Shown here piece after piece: positions 41,892-50,679 of a DNA stretch of 64,000 bases; positions within the stretch are counted from its first letter, which is position 1, and each line of letters begins with the position of its first letter. A program made the translations under genes and the position numbers. The DNA comes from Pseudomonadota bacterium (GTDB lineage: Bacteria; Myxococcota_A; Polyangia; GCA-2747355): the NCBI GenBank assembly GCA_016702545.1, contig JADJDT010000006.1, positions 248,001 to 312,000 on the forward strand, written 5' to 3'. The notes under the pieces are model-generated. The model did not search any database. It was not told where the DNA came from and worked only from the letters and a program-made list of their open reading frames with translations.

Positions 41892-44012
41892 GTGCCGAGC
41901 ATCGCGGCGACGGACAGCAGCGGTCGGCTGGTGGGCACGCTCGAGGTGGTCCGCGGCGAGCGCCTGATCGGGCGCGCGGCGGAATGTGCGCTGATCCTGC
42001 CCGGACAGGGTGTTTCGCGCGTCCACGCGGCTGTCTTCCTCCGCGGGGATACGGTGGTGGTGCGCGACGAGGGCGCGGCCAACGGTGTCCGGGTGGACGG
42101 GCGCCGGATCACGGAGCCGACCGCGCTGCAGGGCACGAGCGTGGTCGGCATCTCCTCCTATCAGCTGCGCTTGTTGCCTGCCGCGGGGGGAGAACCGGCG
42201 GGCGGGGTCCCGCCGGCGGGGAAGTCGGCGGTCGCCACGGCGGCGTCGCGCGAGCGGGTGCCGACGCCGGCGCCGGAGCTCGCCGACGAGGGTGCGGGCG
42301 GTTGGGAGCTCGAGACCGTGCTCGAGGGCTCGGCGGCGGCCGCGCGAGCGCGCGCACCAGCGGTCGCCCCGCCCCCGGCTGCGCGCCTGGAGCTGGTCGG
42401 GCGCGGGGGAGCCTATGATGGCATGCACCTACCGCTGGCCAAGCGGGTGGTGACGGTCGGGCGCTACGCGGGCAGCGACCTGGCGCTGGAGCACCCGTCG
42501 ATCAGCCGCCGCCACGCGCAGCTACGTCCGAGCCCCGAGGGCACGCAACTCGACGTGCTCGACCTGCGCAGTGCCAATGGCACCTTCATCGATGGTGAGC
42601 GCGTCAAGCGCGCGACGGTGCTCGAGGGCGGGGTGCTGCGCTTTGGCGAGCTGTCGTTTCGCCTGGTGCGAGCCGACCGCTCGGCTGAGCGGGAGCCGGC
42701 TCGACGGCGCCGGTCGTGGCGCCTGGGCGGGGCGGGTGGTGCAGCGCTGGCGGTCGTCGTCGTCGCGCTGGTGGCGGGCTACGCCGTGCGCTCGGGGCGG
42801 CACGCGCCGCCGGTCGAGACGCCGGAGGAGCGCCTGCGGGCCCAGGCCCAGGCCACGCGGCAGGTGCTCGAGGAGGCGCGACTGCGCCTGGCGGCCCAGG
42901 ACTGGGACGCCGCAATCGCGGCGCTCGACCGGGTGCTCGAGCTCGACCCGCTGAATGTCGAGGCCAAGGGCCTACGGTCGACCGCGACGCAGGAACGCCA
43001 GAACGGTCAGCTCTACCACGAGGCGCTGCGGCTGATCGCCCGCGGCGGACGCGAGGCCCTGCAGGCGGCGAAGGTCGCGCTGCGGCGGGTGCCGGAGCAG
43101 TCACCCTATGCCCGCGAGGCGCGTGTTCAGGCGCGCGCGGTCGAAGAGCGCCTGGCGGCGGACTACCGCGACGAGGGGCTGGCGCGCTGTCGTGAGGGCG
43201 CCGATCGCGAGTGCTACGAGCTGCTGTGCCGCGCCTGGATGGTCGTGCCGGTGGATGCGCTGATCGTCGGCGAGTCGGGGCTGCGTCGGCGCATGAACGA
43301 GCTCGAGCGACGCTATGCGACGCAGGCGGACTTCGTGCGCTGCCCCGCACCGCGCTACACGCGGGCGCAAGCCCAGGAGCTGAACGAGGCGCAGGTCGCG
43401 GGCCTGCTGGCGCCCCGCTATCCCGACGCCGCGCTGCGTGCGGCCGTCCTGACCTATGTGCGGGGCGAGATCGACCAGGCCCTCGGCGAGCTCGCGCGAG
43501 CGCGGCGCGCGGCGGCCAGCGCCGGACAGCCCACCCGTCCCTTCGACGAGGCGCAGCGCCGCCTGCTGTTGATCCGCGCCCGACGCAGCGGAGGTTTCGC
43601 CGCTCTGCGGCAGCGCGACGCGGACGCCGCCGACGGCGCCTGGAGCGAGCTGCTCGCGGCGGATCGCGAGTTGCTCCCCGAGTCGGTCGTCAGCTTCTAT
43701 CGCCGCGAGGTGACGCAGGCGCTGGGCGGGCTGTACCTGGCGCTCGGCGAGGAGGAGTGGGCGGTGGCGCGCCACGGCGCTGCGCTCGCGCTCTGGCAAC
43801 GTGGCGCGCGCGTCGACCCGACCAACGCCGAGCTGCTCAGTGGTCTGCTGCAAATCGAGCACCTCGCCGAGCAGGCGCTGAGCGAGGGGCGGGCGCTGCA
43901 GGCCGCGGGCAAGCTCGCCGAGGCGCGCGACAAGCTGCTGCGCGCCAGCGAGCTGTGCGGCGCGGCGACGCGCCTCTGCGAGCAGGCGCGGGCGCTGCTC
44001 AAGGGTCGTTAG
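41892..44012 (+). CDS. Two-FHA, single-helix membrane protein with TPR-like C-terminus
   Basis: 706 residues from GTG 41892. FHA1 (about 8-98: LIGRAAECALILPGQGVSRVHAAVF) lacks the SNGT hallmark, reading AANGVRVDG. FHA2 (about 160-255: TVGRYAGSDLALEHPSISRRHAQL, then DLRSANGTFIDG) is canonical. A membrane helix (GGAALAVVVVALVAGYAV, about 280-297) and TPR-like helices to the end follow. Located 36 bp after the CpaF fusion gene, so probably a Tad accessory or signalling component. The stop codon overlaps the start of the palindromic repeat at 44011. Confidence 0.87.
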   Translation: MPSIAATDSSGRLVGTLEVVRGERLIGRAAECALILPGQGVSRVHAAVFLRGDTVVVRDEGAANGVRVDGRRITEPTALQGTSVVGISSYQLRLLPAAGGEPAGGVPPAGKSAVATAASRERVPTPAPELADEGAGGWELETVLEGSAAAARARAPAVAPPPAARLELVGRGGAYDGMHLPLAKRVVTVGRYAGSDLALEHPSISRRHAQLRPSPEGTQLDVLDLRSANGTFIDGERVKRATVLEGGVLRFGELSFRLVRADRSAEREPARRRRSWRLGGAGGAALAVVVVALVAGYAVRSGRHAPPVETPEERLRAQAQATRQVLEEARLRLAAQDWDAAIAALDRVLELDPLNVEAKGLRSTATQERQNGQLYHEALRLIARGGREALQAAKVALRRVPEQSPYAREARVQARAVEERLAADYRDEGLARCREGADRECYELLCRAWMVVPVDALIVGESGLRRRMNELERRYATQADFVRCPAPRYTRAQAQELNEAQVAGLLAPRYPDAALRAAVLTYVRGEIDQALGELARARRAAASAGQPTRPFDEAQRRLLLIRARRSGGFAALRQRDADAADGAWSELLAADRELLPESVVSFYRREVTQALGGLYLALGEEEWAVARHGAALALWQRGARVDPTNAELLSGLLQIEHLAEQALSEGRALQAAGKLAEARDKLLRASELCGAATRLCEQARALLKGR

Positions 44013-44170
44013 GAGGCTGGTCGAGATCAGCTTGCCAGGTTCGCGGTCGAGGCGCCCGCGCGGCAAGGCGCGAGGAGGGCGCGTACTGCCTGTACGCAAC
44101 CGACGAGCAACGCAGACGCGCGGGAGGGATCGGCCGCGAAAGTTGGCGAGATAATTTCGACCAGCCTCCT
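44011..44170. repeat. 160-bp near-palindromic repeat between convergent genes
   Basis: Ends are AGGAGGCTGGTCGA and its inverted copy; the arms (about 75 bp) pair imperfectly and the centre is GCGTAC-TGCCT-GTACGC. Internal parts (GGCGCGAGGAGGGCGCGTAC, and CGACGAGCAACGC) resemble a repeat family I recall downstream of genes in Deltaproteobacteria. Sits between a plus gene ending at 44012 and a minus gene ending at 44176, so it may end both transcripts. Looks like a MITE or large REP. Confidence 0.88.
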
Positions 44171-44175
44171 TAGGG

Positions 44176-45759
44176 CTAGCGATGCAGGGGCAAGCTGGCG
44201 ACGGCCAGCACGGGATCGCCCTGGCGGTCGCGCCCGAGCAGCTGGGCGAGCAGACGCCGGGCCTGCGGGTCGGCGCCGAGCGCCGTGACCTGCTGTGGGG
44301 AGAGCGCATCGACCAGCGCGCCGCTCTGGCGTCGAGCGCGGTCGAGGGCTCGTTCGGCGAGCAGGCGCCGGTTGCCGCCGCGATCCTCGACCAGCCAGCG
44401 CAGCGTGCCGCGGGCCAGCGCGGGTCCCCCGTGACGGGCCGCCACACCGCCGGAGGTCAGGGGCTCGAGGGTGACCGTGCCGCGCAGCAGATGGGCGATC
44501 AGCCCGAGCGTGTAGCGCAGCACCCGCGGCAGCGTGTCCCGCGCGGTGGCCGCGTAGCAGCGCTCGTCGAGCCAGAGCTGCAAGCGCGCGCGCGCGTCGA
44601 TGCGATAGGCGAGCCAGGCGCCCTGCGGGGCGTGGGCGTAGCAGACCCGCTCGCGTGCACAGCCGAGGTCGAGGGGCGGCGGCGCGGGCGCGGCGTAGCG
44701 GAGCTGGCGCAGCAGCGTTTGCTGCACGGCCGCTGCGGTGGTGTCCCGGCCGACCGCAACCCCCTCCGGCAACGTGCCCGGTGAGAAGTGCCGGGCGTGG
44801 GTCAGGTCGGCCAGGCCCTGCCAGTCCCCAGCGCTGAAGAAGGCCCCGATGCTGGGGCGGGTGACGAGCGTTTGGCGACCGGCACGATCGGCCAACGCCT
44901 GCAGCCCCACGCGCCCGAAGCGCCGGGCCACATAGCGCTCGAAGGCCGAGCCGCGGTCGAGGGGGCTGTCGCCCAGGCGTTCGAGCATGCCGGGCGCAAA
45001 GTCGTTGCGCACATGGGTCGGTGAGCCCATGTCCTGCAGTACATGCAGCAGCCCGCCCAAGGAGAGCAGCGCCAAGACCAGGTGCTGCTCGCGCGCGGCT
45101 GCGCTGGTGGCGCGCGTCGCTCCCTCGAGCCGGACGAAGAAAGACTCGACGGAGAGGCGATTGGTTGGCGCTCGCAGCCAACGCGGCGCGGCCATGCCGC
45201 TCAGGTCGAAGCCGACGCCCGCCAGCAAGGCGCGCAGGGGGGCGCCACCCTCCAGCGTGGCCAAGGCCGCGGCGGCCGCGCTCGTGCCCCAGTGCCGCTG
45301 GTCGAGGCCGCGCTGCGCGACCGGGTCGAAGAAATGATGGCGCTCGAGCTGCGCCGGCAGGCCTGCCAGCACGCTGCCGGCGGTGATCCAGCCGAGCGCC
45401 GACTGGACGCCGTCGTCGCCCGGGCGGTAGCCCTCGGCCGCGTCCAATCGTGCCAGCGCTTCGCGCAGGGCCGTCAGCTCGGCCGGCGCTGCGGCCAGGG
45501 CGGTATGGCCCAGCCGCAGCGGGGTGAACAACCCGAGCGGCAGCCCGAGGCCGCGCAGGGCCTGGTGCAGCCCGCTGCGCAGCACCGCCTCGCCGGTCAG
45601 CCCGGCGTGCGTGGTGGGTCCGTCGAAGGCCGCCACCGGCGTGGTCACCGCGCTCAACAGCGCCGTCGCGAGGCCGCAAACCAAGGCCCCTGCGCCGGCA
45701 CGAGGCGCTGTGGCGCTGGCGCGGCCAGGGCGGCGCGGCTGGGGCTCGGCGTGGGCCAT
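44176..45759 (-). CDS. Exported zinc-dependent phospholipase C/P1-nuclease-like protein
   Basis: 527 residues from ATG 45759 with an export signal (ALVCGLATALLSAVTTPVAA). Zinc-ligand motifs of the PLC/S1-P1 fold are seen: THAGLTGEAV near the mature N-terminus, QLERHHFFDP, and LGGLLHVLQDMGSPTHVRNDF (H-x3-D-x4-H type). The C-terminal third is unassigned. The reaction (phosphodiester or phospholipid cleavage) is inferred from the fold only. The start overlaps the stop of the upstream frame as TAATG, suggesting coupling. Confidence 0.72.
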   Translation of the reverse strand: MAHAEPQPRRPGRASATAPRAGAGALVCGLATALLSAVTTPVAAFDGPTTHAGLTGEAVLRSGLHQALRGLGLPLGLFTPLRLGHTALAAAPAELTALREALARLDAAEGYRPGDDGVQSALGWITAGSVLAGLPAQLERHHFFDPVAQRGLDQRHWGTSAAAAALATLEGGAPLRALLAGVGFDLSGMAAPRWLRAPTNRLSVESFFVRLEGATRATSAAAREQHLVLALLSLGGLLHVLQDMGSPTHVRNDFAPGMLERLGDSPLDRGSAFERYVARRFGRVGLQALADRAGRQTLVTRPSIGAFFSAGDWQGLADLTHARHFSPGTLPEGVAVGRDTTAAAVQQTLLRQLRYAAPAPPPLDLGCARERVCYAHAPQGAWLAYRIDARARLQLWLDERCYAATARDTLPRVLRYTLGLIAHLLRGTVTLEPLTSGGVAARHGGPALARGTLRWLVEDRGGNRRLLAERALDRARRQSGALVDALSPQQVTALGADPQARRLLAQLLGRDRQGDPVLAVASLPLHR

Positions 45760-46085
45760 TAGGGCTCCGCTCCCGGGTCGGGGCTGGGATCGGCAGGGGC
45801 CGCCGTCGCGGTCCAGGGCGGCAAGCGCGACAGGTGCCCGGCGGCGCGCCGTGCCAAGGCCACCGCCTGTGCCTGATCGCGGCACTGATCACGGCCGCAG
45901 GTCAGCAGCACGAGGGCCGCGTGGCCCGCGTCGAGGAAGGCCACGCCGAGGATGTCGCCCTGCACGACCGTGAGCGCGCGGTCGGCCAGGCCCGCCAGCG
46001 GACGGCTACCGGGCAGCTCCTCGCGCAGTCCCTCGAGCTTCGCCACGAGATCGTCGGGCGAGCGGCGCCAGAGCCGCAGCGCCAC
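45759..46085 (-). CDS. C-terminal part of the upstream membrane protein, after an in-frame TGA
   Basis: This frame is the same as that of the gene at 46158-47036 and is separated only by its TGA. From that stop the sequence reads on as RLDEAGDATDTLHLQAEDQDERYDVALRLWRR (spanning 46157-46062), with no ATG and no ribosome site; GTG at 46085 is the first usable start. The content (VVQGDILGVAFLDAGHAALVLLTCGRDQC) is protein-like. Most likely the carboxy half of one gene split by a nonsense change, less likely a separate short protein. Function unknown. Confidence 0.5.
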   Translation of the reverse strand: MALRLWRRSPDDLVAKLEGLREELPGSRPLAGLADRALTVVQGDILGVAFLDAGHAALVLLTCGRDQCRDQAQAVALARRAAGHLSRLPPWTATAAPADPSPDPGAEP

Positions 46086-46157
46086 GTCGTAGCGCTCGTC
46101 CTGATCTTCCGCTTGGAGATGCAGGGTGTCGGTCGCGTCGCCGGCCTCGTCCAGGCG

Positions 46158-47036
46158 TCACCGCGTGAAGGTCCCGCCGTAGCCTGTGACGCTCCGCACG
46201 TCCTCGACCGCCAGCAGCAGGTCGGCCGGGGAGGGCGCCGCCGGCTGCGAGGTTGGTGTGCCCTCGCTGGCCCCGATCCGGTCGCTGCTTGCACCCTGGC
46301 GCGACCGGACCGGTGCCACGAGAGCGGGTTGATCGAGCTCCAGCGCGGCGCTGGCGCGCTCGCGCCCCGCGGCCTCGCGCAGCAGCCCGTCGCTCCCAAG
46401 GAAGAGCAGGTGGCGTGCGTGTGACCGCTCGCTGCCCCAGCGCGCCAGCCGCACGACGTGTCCGCGCTGCGCGAAGTCGAGCCGCGGCAGCCGCGGCGAG
46501 AACTGGAAGTCCGAGCGATAGCCCACGTAGTCCGGGTGGTAGACGAGCAAGGTGACCCGCGCCAGCCGCGTGCTCAGGCCTCCGGGCAGCGCCTCGAGCT
46601 CGGGGATGCGGTAGACGCCGTCTGGGTCGGTTTCACTACTGAGCGTCCGGGCCGCCTCCGGTGCCACGGCCCCCACACCGCGGACAAAGCTCCAGCTGCA
46701 GAGCACCCGTGCGCGCTCGACTGGGCGACCGGTATCGGCATCGATCGCTCGGCCGTGAAAGGGCCCCAGTGGCCAGCCACGCGTGGTGCCATCGGGGCGG
46801 GCGTGGAAGGCCGCCCCGCCGACGATCGGGCCACAAGCGCCGCAGGGTAGCACCAGTCCGCCGAACCCCACGACCACCAGCGGCAGCCACGCCCGCCACA
46901 CCGGCGCAGGCGCTGACGCACGCGCCCCTTCGGTGCCGCTGGGCCCCCCGCTGTGGGCGCCCGCGTCGCCGCCCGCTGCACCACGCTCGGTGCCGGTCTG
47001 TCGCCTGGCTCGGTTGCGTTGACGTGGAGTCGCCAA
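46158..47036 (-). CDS. Membrane-anchored protein with a carboxypeptidase-regulatory-like domain
   Basis: 292 residues from a TTG at 47036 (uncertain). A membrane helix lies near 47-65 (AWLPLVVVGFGGLVLPCGACG). A beta-sandwich-like segment FHGRAIDADTGRPVERARVLCSW, then DPDGVYRIPELEALPG, matches the carboxypeptidase D regulatory-like fold. The protein ends VEDVRSVTGYGGTFTR at a TGA; the same frame then stays open for another 130 codons. It is divergent from the zinc-ribbon/FHA gene. The lipobox-like LPCGAC could alternatively mark a lipoprotein. Confidence 0.68.
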   Translation of the reverse strand: MATPRQRNRARRQTGTERGAAGGDAGAHSGGPSGTEGARASAPAPVWRAWLPLVVVGFGGLVLPCGACGPIVGGAAFHARPDGTTRGWPLGPFHGRAIDADTGRPVERARVLCSWSFVRGVGAVAPEAARTLSSETDPDGVYRIPELEALPGGLSTRLARVTLLVYHPDYVGYRSDFQFSPRLPRLDFAQRGHVVRLARWGSERSHARHLLFLGSDGLLREAAGRERASAALELDQPALVAPVRSRQGASSDRIGASEGTPTSQPAAPSPADLLLAVEDVRSVTGYGGTFTR

Positions 47037-47111
47037 ATTGCTACTTTCTTTCAGCTAATTGGCGTGACTCCTATAGCCCAGTTGTGCGGGCGCGGCAAGA
47101 GAGGAAACGGG

Positions 47112-48491
47112 ATGCGACAGTGTCCGAGCTGTGGGGTTGAGAATCGGTCCGACTTCCGCTTCTGTCGGGCCTGCGGGCGCGCCCTGGGGGGGCCCGCGTC
47201 GGCCACCGAGCAGGCCGCGTCGGCCGAGGCGGCAGCGGCCAGCGAGGGCCCTGATGACACGGCCATCGAGCGTCGCTGCGGCCAGTGTGGTGCGCTGAAC
47301 GCGCCGACGATGCGCTTCTGCACGCAGTGCGGCAGCGGCCTACCGGCCGCCGCCGCACCGTCGCAGGTGGTGGCCTTTACGCCGGCCAGCGGCGCTCCTG
47401 CTCGGACCGAGCCGCCGGCGCCCACCGAGCCGCCACGGTTGGCGCGCGGACCGGCCGTGCTCGAGTTCGAGGCGGCGCAGCGGACGGAGCGCGATGTCGA
47501 GGCGGTGCCGCTGGTGCCCGCCACCGCCCTGGCGGTGGCGCCCGCCCCGTTGCCGCGCGAGGCGGCGCCTGCGCCGGTACTCGCCGCAGCAGGGGCACCC
47601 GCCGCGGGGAGCGCGCCTTCCGCCGGGGCTGCACCCGCCGCGGGCCTGGCACCATCCGCGGGGGCAGCACCATCCGCGGGGGCAGCACCATCCGCGGGGG
47701 CACCATCCGCGGGGCTGGAGCTCGATCGCGGTTTGGCCCCGCGGCCCGTGGTCGCCGGCGCGCCGCCGTCGACGAGAGCAGTCGGGGCCATCACGGCGAC
47801 CTCCGAGGCGGGTGACCTTCCGCGTCCGGGGCTACGTCCGACCGTCCCGGCACGACTGGTGACCGTGCGGCGCGACGGCAGTGACGGCGCCGCCTACGAG
47901 ATCGACGACGTTTCTTTCGACATCGGGCGCACCGCGGGGCGACTGAGCTTTCCCGACGATCCGTATCTCGCCGAGCGTCACGGGCGCCTCGTGCCGCGGG
48001 GCGGCGCCTGGCTGGTGCAGTGTCTGCAGCCGGCGGGCAACGGCATCTACCTGCGGCTGCGCCAGCCGGAGACCCTGCAGGATGGCGATCGCATCTTGGT
48101 CGGGAGGCAGGTGCTGTGCTTCGACCGTGTCGCCGAGAGCGAGCGCAATCTGGGACCGGCGCTGCAGGATGGCGTGCTGCTCTTCGGCTCGCCGATCAAC
48201 CACCCCTGGGCGCGCTTGCGCCAGCTCTCCGTCGCCGGGGTCTATCGCGATTGCTACTACCTCCATCGGCCGCGCGTGGCGATCGGGCGCGAGGGACCGG
48301 ATATCTGCTTCCCCGACGACGAGTTCATGTCGCGCCGCCATGTCGCCATCGCCTTTGATGGCCAGCGGGCCGAGCTGCACGACCTGGGCAGCTCCAACGG
48401 CACCTACCTGCGCTTGCGCGGTGAGGCTGCGCTGCGCAGCGGAGACCAGCTGCGGCTCGGCGATCAGCTCTTCCGCTTCGAGCTGCTGTGA
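47112..48491 (+). CDS. Double zinc-ribbon, double FHA protein
   Basis: 459 residues from ATG 47112 (site AGAGGAAACGGG). Two zinc ribbons lie at the N-terminus (CPSCGVENRSDFRFCRACG, 4-22; CGQCGALNAPTMRFCTQCG, about 55-73). An Ala/Pro-rich linker with an 18-bp DNA repeat follows, then a degenerate FHA-like domain (IGRTAGRLSFPDDPYLAERHGRL) and a canonical FHA (IGREGPDICFPDDEFMSRRHVAI, then DLGSSNGTYLRLRG). It should recognise phosphothreonine proteins in the cytoplasm. No partner is adjacent. Confidence 0.9.
   Translation: MRQCPSCGVENRSDFRFCRACGRALGGPASATEQAASAEAAAASEGPDDTAIERRCGQCGALNAPTMRFCTQCGSGLPAAAAPSQVVAFTPASGAPARTEPPAPTEPPRLARGPAVLEFEAAQRTERDVEAVPLVPATALAVAPAPLPREAAPAPVLAAAGAPAAGSAPSAGAAPAAGLAPSAGAAPSAGAAPSAGAPSAGLELDRGLAPRPVVAGAPPSTRAVGAITATSEAGDLPRPGLRPTVPARLVTVRRDGSDGAAYEIDDVSFDIGRTAGRLSFPDDPYLAERHGRLVPRGGAWLVQCLQPAGNGIYLRLRQPETLQDGDRILVGRQVLCFDRVAESERNLGPALQDGVLLFGSPINHPWARLRQLSVAGVYRDCYYLHRPRVAIGREGPDICFPDDEFMSRRHVAIAFDGQRAELHDLGSSNGTYLRLRGEAALRSGDQLRLGDQLFRFELL
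47651..47717 (+). repeat. 18-bp tandem repeat in the linker of the FHA protein
   Basis: ACCATCCGCGGGGGCAGC occurs three times with a shortened fourth copy, encoding the SAGAAP repeat. In frame, so length variation is tolerated. Confidence 0.9.
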
Positions 48492-48505
48492 CGCGGCGCC
48501 GGGCA

Positions 48506-48734
48506 CTAGGCCCAAAACAAGCGCGTGCCGCGCCCGTTTTGGGCCTAGACTTTGTCAGGGGGGCTTTCCAAGCCCCCCTCAGCGGCGAAGACGCGGTCTT
48601 CGCCGCTTCACCCCCAATGTCGGCGCGCTGTCGCGCGCCGCGCGAGGGCTTTGTCGCCCTCGCGTCGTGCTACGGGGCCTCACGTGGTTTCTTGTCCTTG
48701 GCTCGACCGGTACCCGCGCTTGTTTTGGGACTAG
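48506..48734. repeat. CTAG-bounded multi-hairpin repeat element, copy B
   Basis: Begins CTAGGCCCAAAACAAGCGCG and ends with its inverted copy CGCGCTTGTTTTGGGACTAG (one mismatch). Internal hairpins: 48506-48548 (13-bp outer stem plus GCGCG/CGCGC), 48557-48579 (AGGGGGGCTT-TCC-AAGCCCCCCT), 48581-48607 (AGCGGCGAAGAC-GCG-GTCTTCGCCGCT, 12 bp), 48621-48640 (CGGCGCGC/GCGCGCCG) and 48641-48664 (CGCGAGGGC/GCCCTCGCG). It fills most of the 334-bp gap before the C45 gene. No protein is encoded. Related to copy A at 30848. Confidence 0.88.
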
Positions 48735-48825
48735 GCGCCTGTCGGAGAAGGTCGCGAGGCGGTCGAGCGCGAGGCGCCGCGCGCACCGGAGCACAGCCGC
48801 AACGCTGCGATCGGCTGGCGCGGCC

Positions 48826-50565
48826 ATGCTCCGACCGGCTCTGCGGCGGATAGCGGCGAGCATGGCCCTTCGCGGACCGAGTCGCAGCCCGCGCGAGCGC
48901 CGCACCTTACTGTGGCGTCGCGTGATCCGCGCAGTGCTGATCACCGCGGCCGGGCTGCTGCTGGTGCTGACGGCGCTGCGCCGCTGGACCGAGCTGCCCG
49001 CCCCTGACGACGAGGGTCGTGCCACCGGCGCGGGTCGCCTGCGCAGCGAGCTCACGCCCAGCGGGGTGCGGGTGGTCGTCGAGGGCGGCTGGGGTGAACA
49101 GCACGAGGGCGTCTGGCGGCTGCACCTCGCCGGTGACCCGTGGACCCTCGGACGAGCCCATGGACAGCTGGTCGCACCCTGGCTGGGGGCCTTCGACCGC
49201 GAGCTCGCGCGCGGCCGCAACGGGCCCGAGCGGGGCGCGCTCGGGCGTTGGTGGGGTGACCAGCGCTTGCGTTGGCAGCTGCGCGGGCTGGCGCAAGCGG
49301 TGCCCGCGCCGCAGCTCTTGGAGATGGCCGCGCTGGCCGCCGAGATCGTCGAAACCGAGCCGCTGCCCGCCACGCCCTTCCAGCGGCTGGTCTCGTACCA
49401 CGCGCTGCCCGAGCTGGCGCTGCAGCGCGCCCCGCTGGGCGGCGAGGCCTGGCGCTGTCTCGCGGCCGCGGGCTGGCGCGCGGGCACCGCGGATGGGCGC
49501 GTGGTCGTGGGCTACGCGATCGACCCCGGCGCTGCGCAGGCGCTTCAGCGGCGCGTCGTGCTGGTCGTGCGGCCGCGGGCGGCGCTGCCCTTCGTGGCGC
49601 TCGGCTGGGCGGGTGGCACGGGTGTGCCCGTGGGCGTGAACGCGCGCCGCGTGCTCGTCGCCGGCTGTCCGGCGCAGACCGACGAGGGGTTGCAGTCGGG
49701 CATCCCGCTCTTGCCGCTGGTGCGGGAACTGCTCGAGCACGCCAGCAGCCTCGGCGAGGCGTTGAGGCTGGTGCAGCGCCAGCCGCGGATGGGTGCCAGC
49801 TCGTTGCTGGTGGCCGACGGCAAGACGGGCGAGGTGGCGGTGATCGAGTCCTCGCCGGGGCGAGTCGTGCTGCGGGCCGACGCGCGGCAGCTGATCGGCG
49901 CGGTCAACCACCTGCAGGACGAGAAGTTCGAGGGCGACGCCAGCAACGATCGCGTGCGCCGCTACACGACGAGCGAGGCGCGTGGCCGGCGTTTGACTGA
50001 GCTGTTGCGGCGCGGCGCGGGTCGCTTCGATGCGGCCTTCGCGCTGCGCGTGTTGCGCGACCGGGCGGCGGTCGAGGGGGGCGCCCTGGCGCCCGGACAT
50101 CCGCGGGCCCTCGATGGCCTGGGGTTCAGCTCGGCGGTCGTCGTCGACCTGCGCGAGCTGGTCCTCTGGACCGCCCAAGGCCCGCTGCTCGCAGGACCCT
50201 TCACCGCGATCGACCTCAAGCCGATCTTCGGCCTGCCCGTGATGGCGGGCCAGCTGGCGCACCCGCTGGCGGCCGATGCCACGCTCGGCGCGGCGGAGCT
50301 GCTACGCTGGCGGCTGGCTCGCGAGGAGCTCGCACGCGCGCAGGAGTTGGCACAGGCGGGGGCCTGGGCGGCGGCGGCAGCGATGGCCGAGCGCGTCGAG
50401 CAGCTTGCGCCGGGCCTGCCGCAGGCGCAGATCTTGGCCGCCGACGCGCTCTGGGCCGCCGGGCAGGTCGAAGCTGCACGACGGCACTATCGCGCACTGC
50501 TGGCCAGCGACCCGCCCTTCCTCGCCGACGTGGAGCGTGCGCGCTCACGCCTGGCCGAGGACTAG
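48826..50565 (+). CDS. C45-family (AAT-like) Ntn acyltransferase/hydrolase, membrane anchored
   Basis: About 579 residues. An N-terminal membrane helix (VIRAVLITAAGLLLVLTAL) precedes a domain with the C45 autoproteolytic pattern: a Cys (in GEAWRCLAAAGWRAGTADG) that would become the N-terminal nucleophile, VVGYAIDPG, LPFVALGWAGGTGVPVGVN, LLVADGKTGEVAVIES and AVNHLQDEKFEGDASNDRVRRY. The usual Cys-Thr/Ser-Ser-Phe reads Cys-Leu-Ala-Ala. A TPR-like tail follows (about 495-579). The family hydrolyses or transfers acyl groups; substrate unknown. Start could also be ATG 48862. Confidence 0.83.
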   Translation: MLRPALRRIAASMALRGPSRSPRERRTLLWRRVIRAVLITAAGLLLVLTALRRWTELPAPDDEGRATGAGRLRSELTPSGVRVVVEGGWGEQHEGVWRLHLAGDPWTLGRAHGQLVAPWLGAFDRELARGRNGPERGALGRWWGDQRLRWQLRGLAQAVPAPQLLEMAALAAEIVETEPLPATPFQRLVSYHALPELALQRAPLGGEAWRCLAAAGWRAGTADGRVVVGYAIDPGAAQALQRRVVLVVRPRAALPFVALGWAGGTGVPVGVNARRVLVAGCPAQTDEGLQSGIPLLPLVRELLEHASSLGEALRLVQRQPRMGASSLLVADGKTGEVAVIESSPGRVVLRADARQLIGAVNHLQDEKFEGDASNDRVRRYTTSEARGRRLTELLRRGAGRFDAAFALRVLRDRAAVEGGALAPGHPRALDGLGFSSAVVVDLRELVLWTAQGPLLAGPFTAIDLKPIFGLPVMAGQLAHPLAADATLGAAELLRWRLAREELARAQELAQAGAWAAAAAMAERVEQLAPGLPQAQILAADALWAAGQVEAARRHYRALLASDPPFLADVERARSRLAED

Positions 50566-50679
50566 CCTCGCGTCACGGCCAAGCGACCCAGGGGTTCGCC
50601 GATGATAGTCGCCGCCTGGCGAGTGGTGCTATGAGCTGCTGGACACGGTGCGTTCACCGTGCGGGGGGAGAGGAGGATC

